Source of the DNA: Jeongeupia wiesaeckerbachi
GTDB lineage: Bacteria > Pseudomonadota > Gammaproteobacteria > Burkholderiales > Chitinibacteraceae
Direction: 5' to 3'
Assembly (NCBI RefSeq): GCF_050916355.1
Contig: NZ_CP136946.1
Coordinates: 2,046,001 to 2,110,000 of the forward strand
DNA: 64,000 nucleotides
Shown here: in pieces, positions 1 to 8,174 of the stretch
Position numbering within the stretch: position 1 is the first letter of the stretch
Layout of the letters: the number at the start of each line of letters is the position of its first letter
Made by a program: the position numbers and the translations under genes
Notes under the pieces: generated by a model
The model's input: only the letters and a program-made list of their open reading frames with translations
What the model was told of the DNA's origin: nothing
The model's database searches: none

Positions 1-156
1 CGGGCGCGCATGGACGAGGTGTTGGCTTTTCTGGAACTGCTGATGCGTGGCTATGACGACTTCAAGCATCTGTCGCCGGCGACTGTGCAGCGTTTCGTGC
101 AGATGGGCGGCAAGGTTGCCCGATTCTTGAGTCCTGATGAAAAGGAAGTGCCATGA
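1..156 (+). CDS. C-terminal fragment of an unidentified protein
   Basis: An open frame enters from the left edge and gives about 51 residues before its TGA. That stop overlaps the ATG of the next gene (ATGA), so the two are translationally coupled. The tail is mostly helical-looking, with hydrophobic and charged residues around Met-Asp-Glu-Val-Leu and a C-terminal Lys/Glu-rich end. I do not recognise the family. Context (DCC thiol protein and a TIGR01777 epimerase downstream) does not settle its role. Confidence 0.6.
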   Translation, partial: RARMDEVLAFLELLMRGYDDFKHLSPATVQRFVQMGGKVARFLSPDEKEVP

Positions 157-545
157 CCACGCTGACCTTGTTCTTCGATAGCCGTTGCCCACTGTGTTCG
201 GCCGAAATGCGCCGTTTGGCGCGATGGGATCGCCACGGCCGGCTGGCCTATGCCGATATGCACGGCGATGGCTTTGATGCCGCGGATTACGGCACGAGCT
301 GGGCGGCGATGGATGCCGAGCTGCATGCGCTGACGGCGGACGGACGCCTGCTGGTCGGCATCGATGCGATCGCTGCTGCCTATAGCGCGGTCGGACGAAG
401 CTGGCTGGTGTTGCCGCTGAAGCTGCCGTTGACGAAGCCGCTCTGGGCCAGGCTCTACCGCTGGTTCGCGCACAATCGCTATCGCGCCAGCCGGGTGCTT
501 GGATACGGCTGCGTGGATGGTGTCTGCGGCACACGCTATCGCTGA
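153..545 (+). CDS. DCC-family (DUF393) thiol-disulfide oxidoreductase-like protein
   Basis: 130-residue protein with the family's N-terminal signature FFDSRCPLCSAEM, a CxxC motif about 12 residues in, followed by a thioredoxin-like small domain. DUF393/DCC proteins are predicted thiol-disulfide redox proteins of unknown substrate. Length and motif position are normal for the family. The start overlaps the stop of the upstream gene. A TIGR01777 epimerase follows about 120 bp downstream; this pairing is common in proteobacteria, but its meaning is not established. Family assignment is strong and function is not. Confidence 0.88.
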   Translation: MTTLTLFFDSRCPLCSAEMRRLARWDRHGRLAYADMHGDGFDAADYGTSWAAMDAELHALTADGRLLVGIDAIAAAYSAVGRSWLVLPLKLPLTKPLWARLYRWFAHNRYRASRVLGYGCVDGVCGTRYR

Positions 546-662
546 TTTTTTTGCCTGTTTATTTCTGTTTATTCAGAAATAAAAGAAATTATCTGGGCAT
601 TTGCTTGTGTGTCGTCGTCGGCACGGCAGCCATGCCCGGATGCCAACACAAGGGGGCGCATC

Positions 663-2096
663 ATGTCGTTCGACGTTCTGGGTTGGGTATTGAATTTGCT
701 GGTGCTGCAAGGCGTGCTCGGCGGACTGGACACGCTCTACCACCACGAGTTGACGGTCGGCCTGGCGATGAAGCCATCGGCCCGGCGCGAACTGTGCATC
801 CATGCGCTGCGGGCATCGCTGTATGCCGTGGTGTTTGCCGCACTGGCGTGGCTGGCTTTTCATGGCGCCTGGGTGTGGGTGATCGCCGGACTGATCCTGC
901 TCGAGGTCGGGCTGACCCTGTGGGACTTCGTGATCGAGGATGCGAGCCGCAAGCTGCCGGCAACCGAGCGGGTGCTGCACACGGTGCTGGCGATCAATGG
1001 CGGCGCGGTATTCGGGCTTTATGCCTGGCAGCTGGTGCAGTGGCACGCGCTGGAGAGCGATCTGGTTCTCGTCGACCATGGCTGGCACAGCATCGTCCTG
1101 AGCGTGCTGGCGCTGGGCGTGTTCATCTCGGGGCTGCGGGATGCCCATGCCGCGTGGCGGATGAGCCGGCGCCCGGCGCGCGCGAACGCGTTTGCCGGCC
1201 TGCCGCATCAGCGGGTGCTGGTGACCGGTGGTACCGGCTTCATCGGCGAGGCCTTGCTGAACCAGCTCGTGGCGGCCGGCCACGCGGTGACCGTGCTGAC
1301 GCGGCGGCCACTCGATGCGGCCTATCTGTTCCAGGGACGGGTGCGCAGCATTGCGTCGCTGGCACAGCTGCATGCTGCCGAGCGATTCGACGTGGTGATC
1401 AATCTGGCCGGCGCGCCAGTGATCGGCCCGCGCTGGAGCCCGGCCCGCAAGGCGGTCTTGCTGGCCAGCCGGATGAGGACGACCGACGCGCTGCTGGCCT
1501 GGCTGGCGCGCGCCGAGCAGGCGCCGGCGGTGTGGGTGCAGGCCTCGGCGATCGGCTTCTATGGCGTCCGTCCGGGAGACGAACTGCTGTCCGAGCGAAG
1601 CGCCGCCGGCAGCGGTTTCATGAGCGAGCTGTGCCAGCGCTGGGAGGCGCGTGCCGGGCAGGCCGGTGGCGTGCGGCAGGTCGTGCTCAGGCTGGGGCTG
1701 GTATTCGGGCACGGCGGCGCGCTGCCGCCTTTGCTGCTGCCTTACCGATTGGGCGTTGGCGGACGTGTCGGCAGCGGCGCGCAGGTGATGAGCTGGATCC
1801 ATCTGGATGATGTGTTGGCGCTGATTGCGCGCAGTATCGTCGACCCGACGCTGCGTGGGGTCTACAACGCGGTGGCGCCCGAAGCGGTCAGTCAGGCCGA
1901 GTTCGCCAGCATGGTCGGTGGCTTGCTCGGCCGGCCGGTGTGGCTGGCGCTGCCAGCTGGTTTGCTGCGCCGCGTGCTCGGCGAGATGGCGCAGCTGCTC
2001 GTCGACGGCCAACGGGTCAGCCCGCAGCGGCTGCTGGCGCAGGGCTATGTTTTTCGCTACGCGACGTTGCGCGAGGCACTCGGCGACCTGCTTTAG
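663..2096 (+). CDS. TIGR01777-family NAD(P)-dependent epimerase with N-terminal membrane domain
   Basis: 477 residues in two parts. The first ~180 are hydrophobic with several predicted membrane helices. The rest is an extended-SDR fold beginning with the Rossmann motif VTGGTGFIGEALL and ending with a DUF1731-like C-terminal domain. Members resemble human SDR39U1 and YfcH; the substrate is unknown. An upstream in-frame ATG at 609 exists, but the ATG used here has a good Shine-Dalgarno (AGGGGG) about 8 bases upstream and starts directly with the first membrane helix, so it is preferred. The membrane fusion is seen in some betaproteobacterial homologues. Confidence 0.85.
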   Translation: MSFDVLGWVLNLLVLQGVLGGLDTLYHHELTVGLAMKPSARRELCIHALRASLYAVVFAALAWLAFHGAWVWVIAGLILLEVGLTLWDFVIEDASRKLPATERVLHTVLAINGGAVFGLYAWQLVQWHALESDLVLVDHGWHSIVLSVLALGVFISGLRDAHAAWRMSRRPARANAFAGLPHQRVLVTGGTGFIGEALLNQLVAAGHAVTVLTRRPLDAAYLFQGRVRSIASLAQLHAAERFDVVINLAGAPVIGPRWSPARKAVLLASRMRTTDALLAWLARAEQAPAVWVQASAIGFYGVRPGDELLSERSAAGSGFMSELCQRWEARAGQAGGVRQVVLRLGLVFGHGGALPPLLLPYRLGVGGRVGSGAQVMSWIHLDDVLALIARSIVDPTLRGVYNAVAPEAVSQAEFASMVGGLLGRPVWLALPAGLLRRVLGEMAQLLVDGQRVSPQRLLAQGYVFRYATLREALGDLL

Positions 2097-2241
2097 CACC
2101 TATGCTGTTCGGCGGCTGCGTCCCCGCCTGATGCTCGGAGTCTTATAAGGGGAGACTGCCTTCGGATCCCCCGCTTCGGGCAGCAGCACACGGCTTTGTG
2201 CTCGCCTGTCGGGATAGGCTGGCCGTACTCAGGAGAACATC

Positions 2242-2766
2242 ATGAACACGCTTTACCCAACGGTACTCGGTACGGATTTTCAGCGGTTGGATCCACTCTT
2301 GCAGCAGTTCCACCAAGCGCACGACGTGGTCTGGCATGGCCATGCCGATGTGCGCTGGACCGACCGGCCCGCGCTGCGCGCCTTGCTGAGGCTGGCCCGC
2401 TTGCCGGCTGAAGGCAGGGCGGTGCCCTTGCAGGTTCGGGTGCTGCACGGCGGGAACAAGGAGGTGTGGCAGCGCCGCTTCGCCAGCCGCACCATGGCCT
2501 CGCGGCAGTACCGCAAGGCCAGCCGGGTGCAGGAAGCATTCGGGCCGATCCGCCTGAGCCTGGACAGCCGGATCCAGGGTGCCGGGCTGATCCAGCACAG
2601 CGTGCGCAGCCACTACCTGGGCATCCCCTTGCCAGGCTGGTGCGCGCTGCAGGTCAGTGCGCATGAATGGCAGGAAGCTGGGTTGTTTCATTTCGACGTG
2701 GCCATCCGTTTCGGGCCGTGGACGCTGATCGGCTATACGGGCTGCCTGCGCCCCGACGCACCGTAA
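2242..2766 (+). CDS. DUF4166 domain-containing protein
   Basis: 174 residues matching DUF4166: an N-terminal YPTVLGTDFQRLDP block followed by a conserved beta-rich region containing Trp-Gln-Arg and a His-Tyr-Leu-Gly segment. DUF4166 proteins are small, apparently cytoplasmic and of unknown function, and are often found near SDR or saccharopine-dehydrogenase-like enzymes. AGGAG lies 7 bases before the ATG. About 145 bp separate it from the epimerase upstream, so it may have its own promoter. No catalytic residues can be assigned. Confidence 0.8.
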   Translation: MNTLYPTVLGTDFQRLDPLLQQFHQAHDVVWHGHADVRWTDRPALRALLRLARLPAEGRAVPLQVRVLHGGNKEVWQRRFASRTMASRQYRKASRVQEAFGPIRLSLDSRIQGAGLIQHSVRSHYLGIPLPGWCALQVSAHEWQEAGLFHFDVAIRFGPWTLIGYTGCLRPDAP

Positions 2767-2800
2767 CGACCCATGCGGCGCTGCCGTCCGCCGGTTGAAC

Positions 2801-2830
2801 TTGTGGTGTAGAACATTCGTTCTATATCAT
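2801..2830 (+). promoter_or_regulatory. SOS promoter/LexA-like operator of imuA-imuB-dnaE2
   Basis: A perfect 6-bp inverted repeat TAGAAC-ATTC-GTTCTA (2809-2824) lies between a possible -35 (TTGTGG, 2801-2806) and a possible -10 (TATCAT, 2825-2830). The core AGAAC-N4-GTTCT resembles the GAAC-N4-GTTC LexA boxes of Gram-positives and the AGTAC-N4-GTGCT box of Pseudomonas putida LexA2, not the E. coli CTGT-N8-ACAG box. Its place directly before an imuA mutasome cassette supports LexA control. Confidence 0.75.
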
Positions 2831-2836
2831 CAAGGC

Positions 2837-3520
2837 ATGAAAATGCAGAATGCCAGCTTGGGCGATGTGCTCAGGCATCCGGCCATCTGGCGCGGCGATG
2901 GTCGCGCCGCAGCAGCGGTGTGCGTGACGAGTGGTCATGCCGGGCTCGATGCCGTGCTGCCGGGTGGTGGCTGGCCGTTGGCCAGCGTCAGCGAAATCGT
3001 CGTCGCCCGCCCGGGCATGGGCGAACTCGCATTGCTATGGCCGGTGCTGCGGCGTTGCGCTGGCCAGAGCATCTGCCTGATCCAGCCGCCGCTGCTGCCG
3101 TATGCGCCGGCGTGGGCCGCCGCCGGGATCGCGCTCGAACGGCTGGTATGGCTGCGCCCAAGCGACACGGCCGGCGCGCTGTGGGCGATGGAGCAGACGT
3201 TGCGCGAGCCCGGCTGTGGCGCGGTGCTCGGCTGGATCGACGGTGTCGATGACCGGGCGGCACGGCGCTTGCTGCTGGCGAGCCGCGAGGGGGGTGCTTG
3301 CGGTTTTCTGCTGCGAACCCGGCCGGGCCAGAGCTCGCCGTTGCCGCTGCGTCTCGGCATCGACACGCTCCCCGGCGGCGTGGCCGTGCGGGTGCTCAAG
3401 CGCCGCGGCCCACCGCTGGCCGATCCCATCGTGTTGACGGAGACGAACCATGCTCTGGCTGGCCTTATACCTGCCGAACCTGCCGCTGGACGTCTGCCCG
3501 GCCATCGCCACGCCGCCTAG
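2837..3520 (+). CDS. imuA: ImuA, translesion synthesis accessory protein (RecA-like)
   Basis: 227-residue RecA/SulA-superfamily protein of the ImuA-ImuB-DnaE2 mutasome, which carries out SOS-induced error-prone lesion bypass. It shows the family's N-terminal LGDVLRHPAIWRG segment, the GLDAVLPGGGWPLASVSEIV block equivalent to the RecA nucleotide-binding core start, and a C-terminal VLKRRGPPL. The start is uncertain: ATG 2837 or ATG 2843. AAGG at 2832-2835 fits the second better, but the predicted transcript start lies very close to both, so the leader would be nearly absent. Its 3' end overlaps imuB by 71 bp. Regulation is probably by LexA. Confidence 0.88.
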   Translation: MKMQNASLGDVLRHPAIWRGDGRAAAAVCVTSGHAGLDAVLPGGGWPLASVSEIVVARPGMGELALLWPVLRRCAGQSICLIQPPLLPYAPAWAAAGIALERLVWLRPSDTAGALWAMEQTLREPGCGAVLGWIDGVDDRAARRLLLASREGGACGFLLRTRPGQSSPLPLRLGIDTLPGGVAVRVLKRRGPPLADPIVLTETNHALAGLIPAEPAAGRLPGHRHAA

Positions 3521-4892
3521 GCCGCGCTTGGTGGTCGAGTCGGCCGGCCGGTTCGAGCGGGTGGTCGTGGTCGATGCGCTGGCGCAGTCGCTCGGCATCC
3601 GCGCCGGGATCAAGCTCTCGGCGGCGCTGGCGCTGGTCAACGAACTCGATGTGCATCGGCGCAAACCGCAGGCGGAGGCCGAGGCGTTGAGCGCGCTGGC
3701 GTGCTGGGCGCAGCAGTTCACGCCGACCGTCGTCATTGTCGAACCGGCGATGCTGCTGCTCGAAGTGCAGGGCTGCCTGCGCTATTTCGGCGGGCTGGCC
3801 GCGCTGCAATCGCGAATCGAAGCGGGGTTGCTTGATCTGGATTACACCGTGCAGACCGGCTGCGCGCCGACGCCGCTGGCGGCGAGCTGGCGTGCCGGGT
3901 GCGGCGAGGCCGATGCGATCACCGCGCTGGCCGGAGTACGCGCCGGCATCGCCGACTTGCCGCTGTCGGTGCTGCCGCTGAATGAGCGTCAGCATGCCGG
4001 GCTGGCGCAACTGGGGGTGACGACGCTGGCCGACCTGCTGACGTTGCCGCGCGCCGGCGTCGCCCGTCGCTTTGGCGCCGAAGTCGGCTTATGGCTTGAC
4101 CGGGCGCTCGGCCTCGTCGCCGACCCGCGCACAGCCTTTGTGCCGCCCGATCGCTTTAAGCGCTGCATCGACCTTGATTACCCGTTCGAGCACGTCGACG
4201 TGTTCGTCCGGCTGGCCGAACGCTTGCTGGCCGAACTGGCCGGCTATCTGGGCGGGCGCGGTCTTGGCGTGCAGTCGGTGACGTTCCGCTTTGTTTACGA
4301 CGACGCGCCGGCGACGCTGCTTGAGGTCGGCTTCGGCCGGCCGTTGCGCCGATACGAGGAGATGCTCGCGGTCTTGCGCGAGCGCGCCGAGCGGATCGCG
4401 CTTGCTGCGCCGGTGTTTTCGGTCGAGCTGCGGGCCGAGCAACTGCATGCGCTCGACGGCCAGGCGCTGTCCTTGCTCGACCAGCGCCAGCAGCACGGTG
4501 ATCTGCCGCTGCTGCTGGCGCGGCTGCGCGCGCGGCTCGGCGACGAGGCGGTCTGCGCCATCGCCACCGTCGCCGACCATCGCCCCGAGCGGGCGTGGCG
4601 GCTGGCTGGCGACGGCGAAGCGAGTGCACCACCGCCATTGGGCGAGCAAGCCATCGGCGAGCGCCCGGGCTGGCTGTTGCCCGAGCCGCAAGCGCTGACC
4701 GTGCGCGATCAGCGGCTGTGGCACGATGAACCGCTGCGTTGCATCGGTCGCGCCGAGCGGATCGAGGCAGGCTGGTGGGACGGTGACAGCGCCGTGCGCG
4801 ATTACTGGCAGGCACTCGGGCCGTCGGGGCGGCGCTACTGGATCTATCAGGACCGGCACAGCCTGACCTGGTGGCTGCACGGGGTGTTCTGA
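3450..4892 (+). CDS. imuB: ImuB, catalytically inactive Y-family polymerase-like protein
   Basis: 480 residues of the ImuB family, a Y-family polymerase relative that bridges DnaE2 and the beta clamp rather than synthesising DNA. The N-terminus LWLALYLPNLPLDV replaces the acidic catalytic motif of DinB/UmuC, as expected for ImuB. Further blocks include the DALAQSLGIRAGIKLS region, a helix-hairpin-helix-like segment around residue 190, and a C-terminus ending RYWIYQDRHSLTWWLHG, typical of ImuB. It starts inside imuA and ends one base before dnaE2, so the three genes form one translationally coupled SOS operon. Confidence 0.92.
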   Translation: MLWLALYLPNLPLDVCPAIATPPRPRLVVESAGRFERVVVVDALAQSLGIRAGIKLSAALALVNELDVHRRKPQAEAEALSALACWAQQFTPTVVIVEPAMLLLEVQGCLRYFGGLAALQSRIEAGLLDLDYTVQTGCAPTPLAASWRAGCGEADAITALAGVRAGIADLPLSVLPLNERQHAGLAQLGVTTLADLLTLPRAGVARRFGAEVGLWLDRALGLVADPRTAFVPPDRFKRCIDLDYPFEHVDVFVRLAERLLAELAGYLGGRGLGVQSVTFRFVYDDAPATLLEVGFGRPLRRYEEMLAVLRERAERIALAAPVFSVELRAEQLHALDGQALSLLDQRQQHGDLPLLLARLRARLGDEAVCAIATVADHRPERAWRLAGDGEASAPPPLGEQAIGERPGWLLPEPQALTVRDQRLWHDEPLRCIGRAERIEAGWWDGDSAVRDYWQALGPSGRRYWIYQDRHSLTWWLHGVF

Positions 4893-4893
4893 C

Positions 4894-7800
4894 GTGGCTG
4901 CATTGCATACTGGCACGGCGGTGCTGCCGGCCTACGCCGAGCTGCACTGCCTGTCGAACTTCTCGTTTCAGCGCGGTGCGTCGCACGCCGAGGAGCTGGT
5001 CGAGCGTGCGCGCGATCTGGGCTATACGGCGCTGGCGATCACCGACGAATGCTCGCTCGCCGGCATCGTCCGCGCCCACCGGGCGGCCAAGGACAGCGGC
5101 TTGCAGCTGATCGTCGGCGCCGAGTTCACGCTGGACGACGGCTTGCGGCTGGTGCTGCTGGCACCGGACAAACCGGCCTACGGCGATCTGGCCGAACTGA
5201 TCACTCGCGGCCGGCGCAATGCCGGCAAGGGCCAGTACCGCTTGAGCCGCGCCGACATCGCCGATTTCGCCAGCCGGCTGCTGGCGCTGTGGTTGCCGCC
5301 GTCCGAGCCGGATCCGGCCGACGGCCTGTGGCTTGGCGGGCATTTTCCGGCGCGCAGCTGGATCGCCGCCGAGCTGCTCGCCGGGCCGGACGATCGCGGC
5401 CGGCTGCTGCAATTGCAGTGGCTCGCCGAAGCAAGCGGGCTGCGCTGCGTCGCCGCCGGCGACGTGCATATGCATGCACGAGCACGCAAGCCGCTGCAGG
5501 ACGTGCTGACGGCGATCCGCCTCGGCAAGCCGGTGGCGCAGTGCGGGATGGCATTGCAGCCGAACGCCGAACGCCACCTGCGTCACCGGGCGCGGCTGGC
5601 GCAGGTTTATCCGGCGGCATGGCTGGCCGAATCGGTGGCGATCGCCGCGCGCTGCCATTTCGTGCTGACCGAGCTGCGCTACGAGTATCCGGACGAGCTG
5701 GTACCGGCCGGATCGACGCCGGCGGGGCATTTGCGGATGCTGGCCGAAGCCGGTCTTGCCCGACGCTATCCGGCCGGGCCGCCCGCCAAGGTCGTGGCGC
5801 AGGTCGACGCCGAGCTTTTGCTGATTGCCCGGATGCAGTACGAGGCTTACTTCCTCACCGTCGAAGACATCGTCGCTTTTGCGCGCAGCCGCGGCATCCT
5901 GTGCCAGGGGCGCGGTTCGGCGGCCAATTCGGCGGTGTGTTACGCGCTGGGCATCACCGAAGTCGACCCCGAAAACGGCAATCTGCTGTTCGAGCGCTTT
6001 GTGTCCGAGGAGCGCGCCGAGCCCCCCGATATCGACGTCGATTTCGAGCATGACCGGCGCGAGGAGGTGATTCAGTACCTGTACCAGAAATACGGCCGCG
6101 ATCGCGCCGCGCTGGCGGCAACGGTCATCACCTACCGGACCAAGTCGTCACTGCGCGATGTCGGCCGTGCGCTCGGCTTGTCGGAGGACCAGCTCGACCG
6201 GCTGACGCGCTCGCTGGCGTGGTGGGACGACCGGAAGGCGCTGGCGCAGCGGATGATCGAGGTCGGCCTCGATCCGGACAGCCTGCCGGTGCAGCAATTG
6301 CTGCAGCTCACCGGGACGCTGCGCGGTTTTCCGCGCCATCTGTCGCAGCACGTCGGCGGTTTCGTGATCTCGCGCGGGCCGCTCTCAAGACTGGTGCCGA
6401 TCGAGAATACGGCGATGGCCGACCGCACCGTGATCGAGTGGGACAAGGATGACCTCGACGAGGTCGGCCTGCTCAAGGTCGACGTGCTGGCGCTGGGGAT
6501 GCTGTCGGCGCTGCGGCGCACACTGCAACTGGTCTCAAGCCTGCGGCAGACGCCGATGAGCCTGCAGCAGATTCCGCGCGAAGACCCCGAGGTCTACGCG
6601 ATGCTCAGCCGCGCCGACAGCATCGGCGTGTTTCAGGTCGAGAGCCGGGCGCAGATGAGCATGTTGCCGCGGCTGCGGCCGAACTGTTTCTATGATCTGG
6701 TGATCGAGGTTGCGATCGTCCGGCCCGGGCCGATCCAGGGCGGCATGGTCCACCCGTATCTGCAGCGCAAGCAGGGGCGGGAAAAAGTGAAATACGAGAG
6801 TCCTGAAATCGAGACCGTGCTCAGGCGCACGCTGGGGGTGCCGATTTTTCAGGAGCAGGTGATGCAGCTCGCCGTCGTCGCCGCCGGCTATACGCCGGGA
6901 GAGGCCGATGCGCTGCGCCGGTCGATGGCGGCGTGGCGCCGGACCGGCAAGCTCGAACAGCATCGCGAACGGCTGATCGGCGGCATGCTGGCGCGCAGCT
7001 ATACGCTCGATTTCGCCGAGCGCATTTTCAAGCAGATCGAGGGCTTTGCCGAATACGGCTTTCCCGAGTCGCACGCGGCGAGTTTCGCCATCCTCGTTTA
7101 TGCATCGGCGTGGCTGAAGCGTTACGAGCCGGCAGCGTTCTGCTGTGGCCTGCTCAATTCCTTGCCGATGGGTTTTTATTCGGCGTCGCAGCTGATCCAG
7201 GACGCGCGCCGCCATGGTGTCGAGGTCCGGCCGGTCGATGTGCAATGCAGCGACTGGGATTGCACGCTCGAACCGGGGGGAGGCCCGCAACCGGCGGTCA
7301 GGCTCGGATTGCGGCAGGTGAAGGGGCTGGGCGAGGAGACCGGCCGGCATCTGGTCGCGGCCCGGCCTGCCGGCGGCTATGCCTCGGTCGATCAGTTGTT
7401 GCGCTCGAGTGGCGCCGACCCGCGTGCGCTGGCGGCGCTGACCGAGTCCGATGCGCTGGCGGCGCTCGCCGGTCACCGCCGCGAAGCGTGGTGGCAGGTC
7501 AGTGGCGCCGGGGTGCAGCAGGATCTGGCGCTGGTCGAGCCCGACGCCGTGCCGGATCTGCCGCCGCTGTCGCTCGGCAAGGACATCGTCGCCGATTACC
7601 ACGCGACTGGGCTGAGCCTGCGCGCGCACCCGCTCAGCCTGCTGCGCGCACGGTTGAAGCAGGAAAGGCTGCTGAGCGCCGCGGAGCTGGCGGCGCTACC
7701 TTCCGGCATGCCGGCCCGTGCCTGCGGCCTGGTTGTCGGCCGCCAGCGGCCGGGCACTGCGAGCGGCGTGGTGTTCGTCACGCTGGAAGACGAGACCGGC

Positions 7801-7989
7801 AACGTCAATGTGATCGTCTGGTCCGATCTGGCCGAGCGGCAGCGGCGTGAACTGCTCGGCGCGCAGTTGCTGGCGGTCTACGGTGTGGTGCAGCGCGAGG
7901 GCGATGTCGTGCACCTGCTGGCCAAAAGGCTGGCCGATCGCAGTGCCTGGCTCGGCGAACTACAGGTGAGCAGCCGCGATTTCCACTGA
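4894..7989 (+). CDS. dnaE2: Error-prone DNA polymerase DnaE2
   Basis: 1031 residues of C-family polymerase. An N-terminal PHP domain begins YAELHCLSNFSFQRGASH; the polymerase core has catalytic PDIDVDF (Asp379, Asp381 and Asp383); the palm and fingers blocks are present, and a C-terminal OB-fold region includes VTLEDETGNVNVIVW. The length (~1,030 rather than ~1,160) and the place behind imuB identify the mutagenic DnaE2 rather than replicative DnaE1. The start is GTG, one base after the imuB stop. It acts with ImuA and ImuB in damage-induced translesion synthesis. Confidence 0.95.
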   Translation: MAALHTGTAVLPAYAELHCLSNFSFQRGASHAEELVERARDLGYTALAITDECSLAGIVRAHRAAKDSGLQLIVGAEFTLDDGLRLVLLAPDKPAYGDLAELITRGRRNAGKGQYRLSRADIADFASRLLALWLPPSEPDPADGLWLGGHFPARSWIAAELLAGPDDRGRLLQLQWLAEASGLRCVAAGDVHMHARARKPLQDVLTAIRLGKPVAQCGMALQPNAERHLRHRARLAQVYPAAWLAESVAIAARCHFVLTELRYEYPDELVPAGSTPAGHLRMLAEAGLARRYPAGPPAKVVAQVDAELLLIARMQYEAYFLTVEDIVAFARSRGILCQGRGSAANSAVCYALGITEVDPENGNLLFERFVSEERAEPPDIDVDFEHDRREEVIQYLYQKYGRDRAALAATVITYRTKSSLRDVGRALGLSEDQLDRLTRSLAWWDDRKALAQRMIEVGLDPDSLPVQQLLQLTGTLRGFPRHLSQHVGGFVISRGPLSRLVPIENTAMADRTVIEWDKDDLDEVGLLKVDVLALGMLSALRRTLQLVSSLRQTPMSLQQIPREDPEVYAMLSRADSIGVFQVESRAQMSMLPRLRPNCFYDLVIEVAIVRPGPIQGGMVHPYLQRKQGREKVKYESPEIETVLRRTLGVPIFQEQVMQLAVVAAGYTPGEADALRRSMAAWRRTGKLEQHRERLIGGMLARSYTLDFAERIFKQIEGFAEYGFPESHAASFAILVYASAWLKRYEPAAFCCGLLNSLPMGFYSASQLIQDARRHGVEVRPVDVQCSDWDCTLEPGGGPQPAVRLGLRQVKGLGEETGRHLVAARPAGGYASVDQLLRSSGADPRALAALTESDALAALAGHRREAWWQVSGAGVQQDLALVEPDAVPDLPPLSLGKDIVADYHATGLSLRAHPLSLLRARLKQERLLSAAELAALPSGMPARACGLVVGRQRPGTASGVVFVTLEDETGNVNVIVWSDLAERQRRELLGAQLLAVYGVVQREGDVVHLLAKRLADRSAWLGELQVSSRDFH

Positions 7990-8174
7990 AGCACCGCCTG
8001 CCGTCGGCGCCGCGCACACGGCGTCAGCGCATGCCGCAAGCGGCTGTCCGAGGCGATGCGTGCGGCACGTGTTTCCATGGAAACGGCCTGCAAGCACCAG
8101 CCGCGCGGGCATGCCCGTCGGTCGCTGCGGAGCGCGGCAAGCGTGTGCAAGATGAGTTGCCGTGTGGGCTGTCC

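Noticed and set aside
4156..6051. 631-aa minus-strand frame across imuB and dnaE2
   Set aside because: Overlaps two well-supported polymerase-related genes and has no domain features.
4894..7989. Assignment as replicative DnaE1
   Set aside because: Shorter length, GTG start coupled to imuB, and mutasome operon context identify DnaE2.
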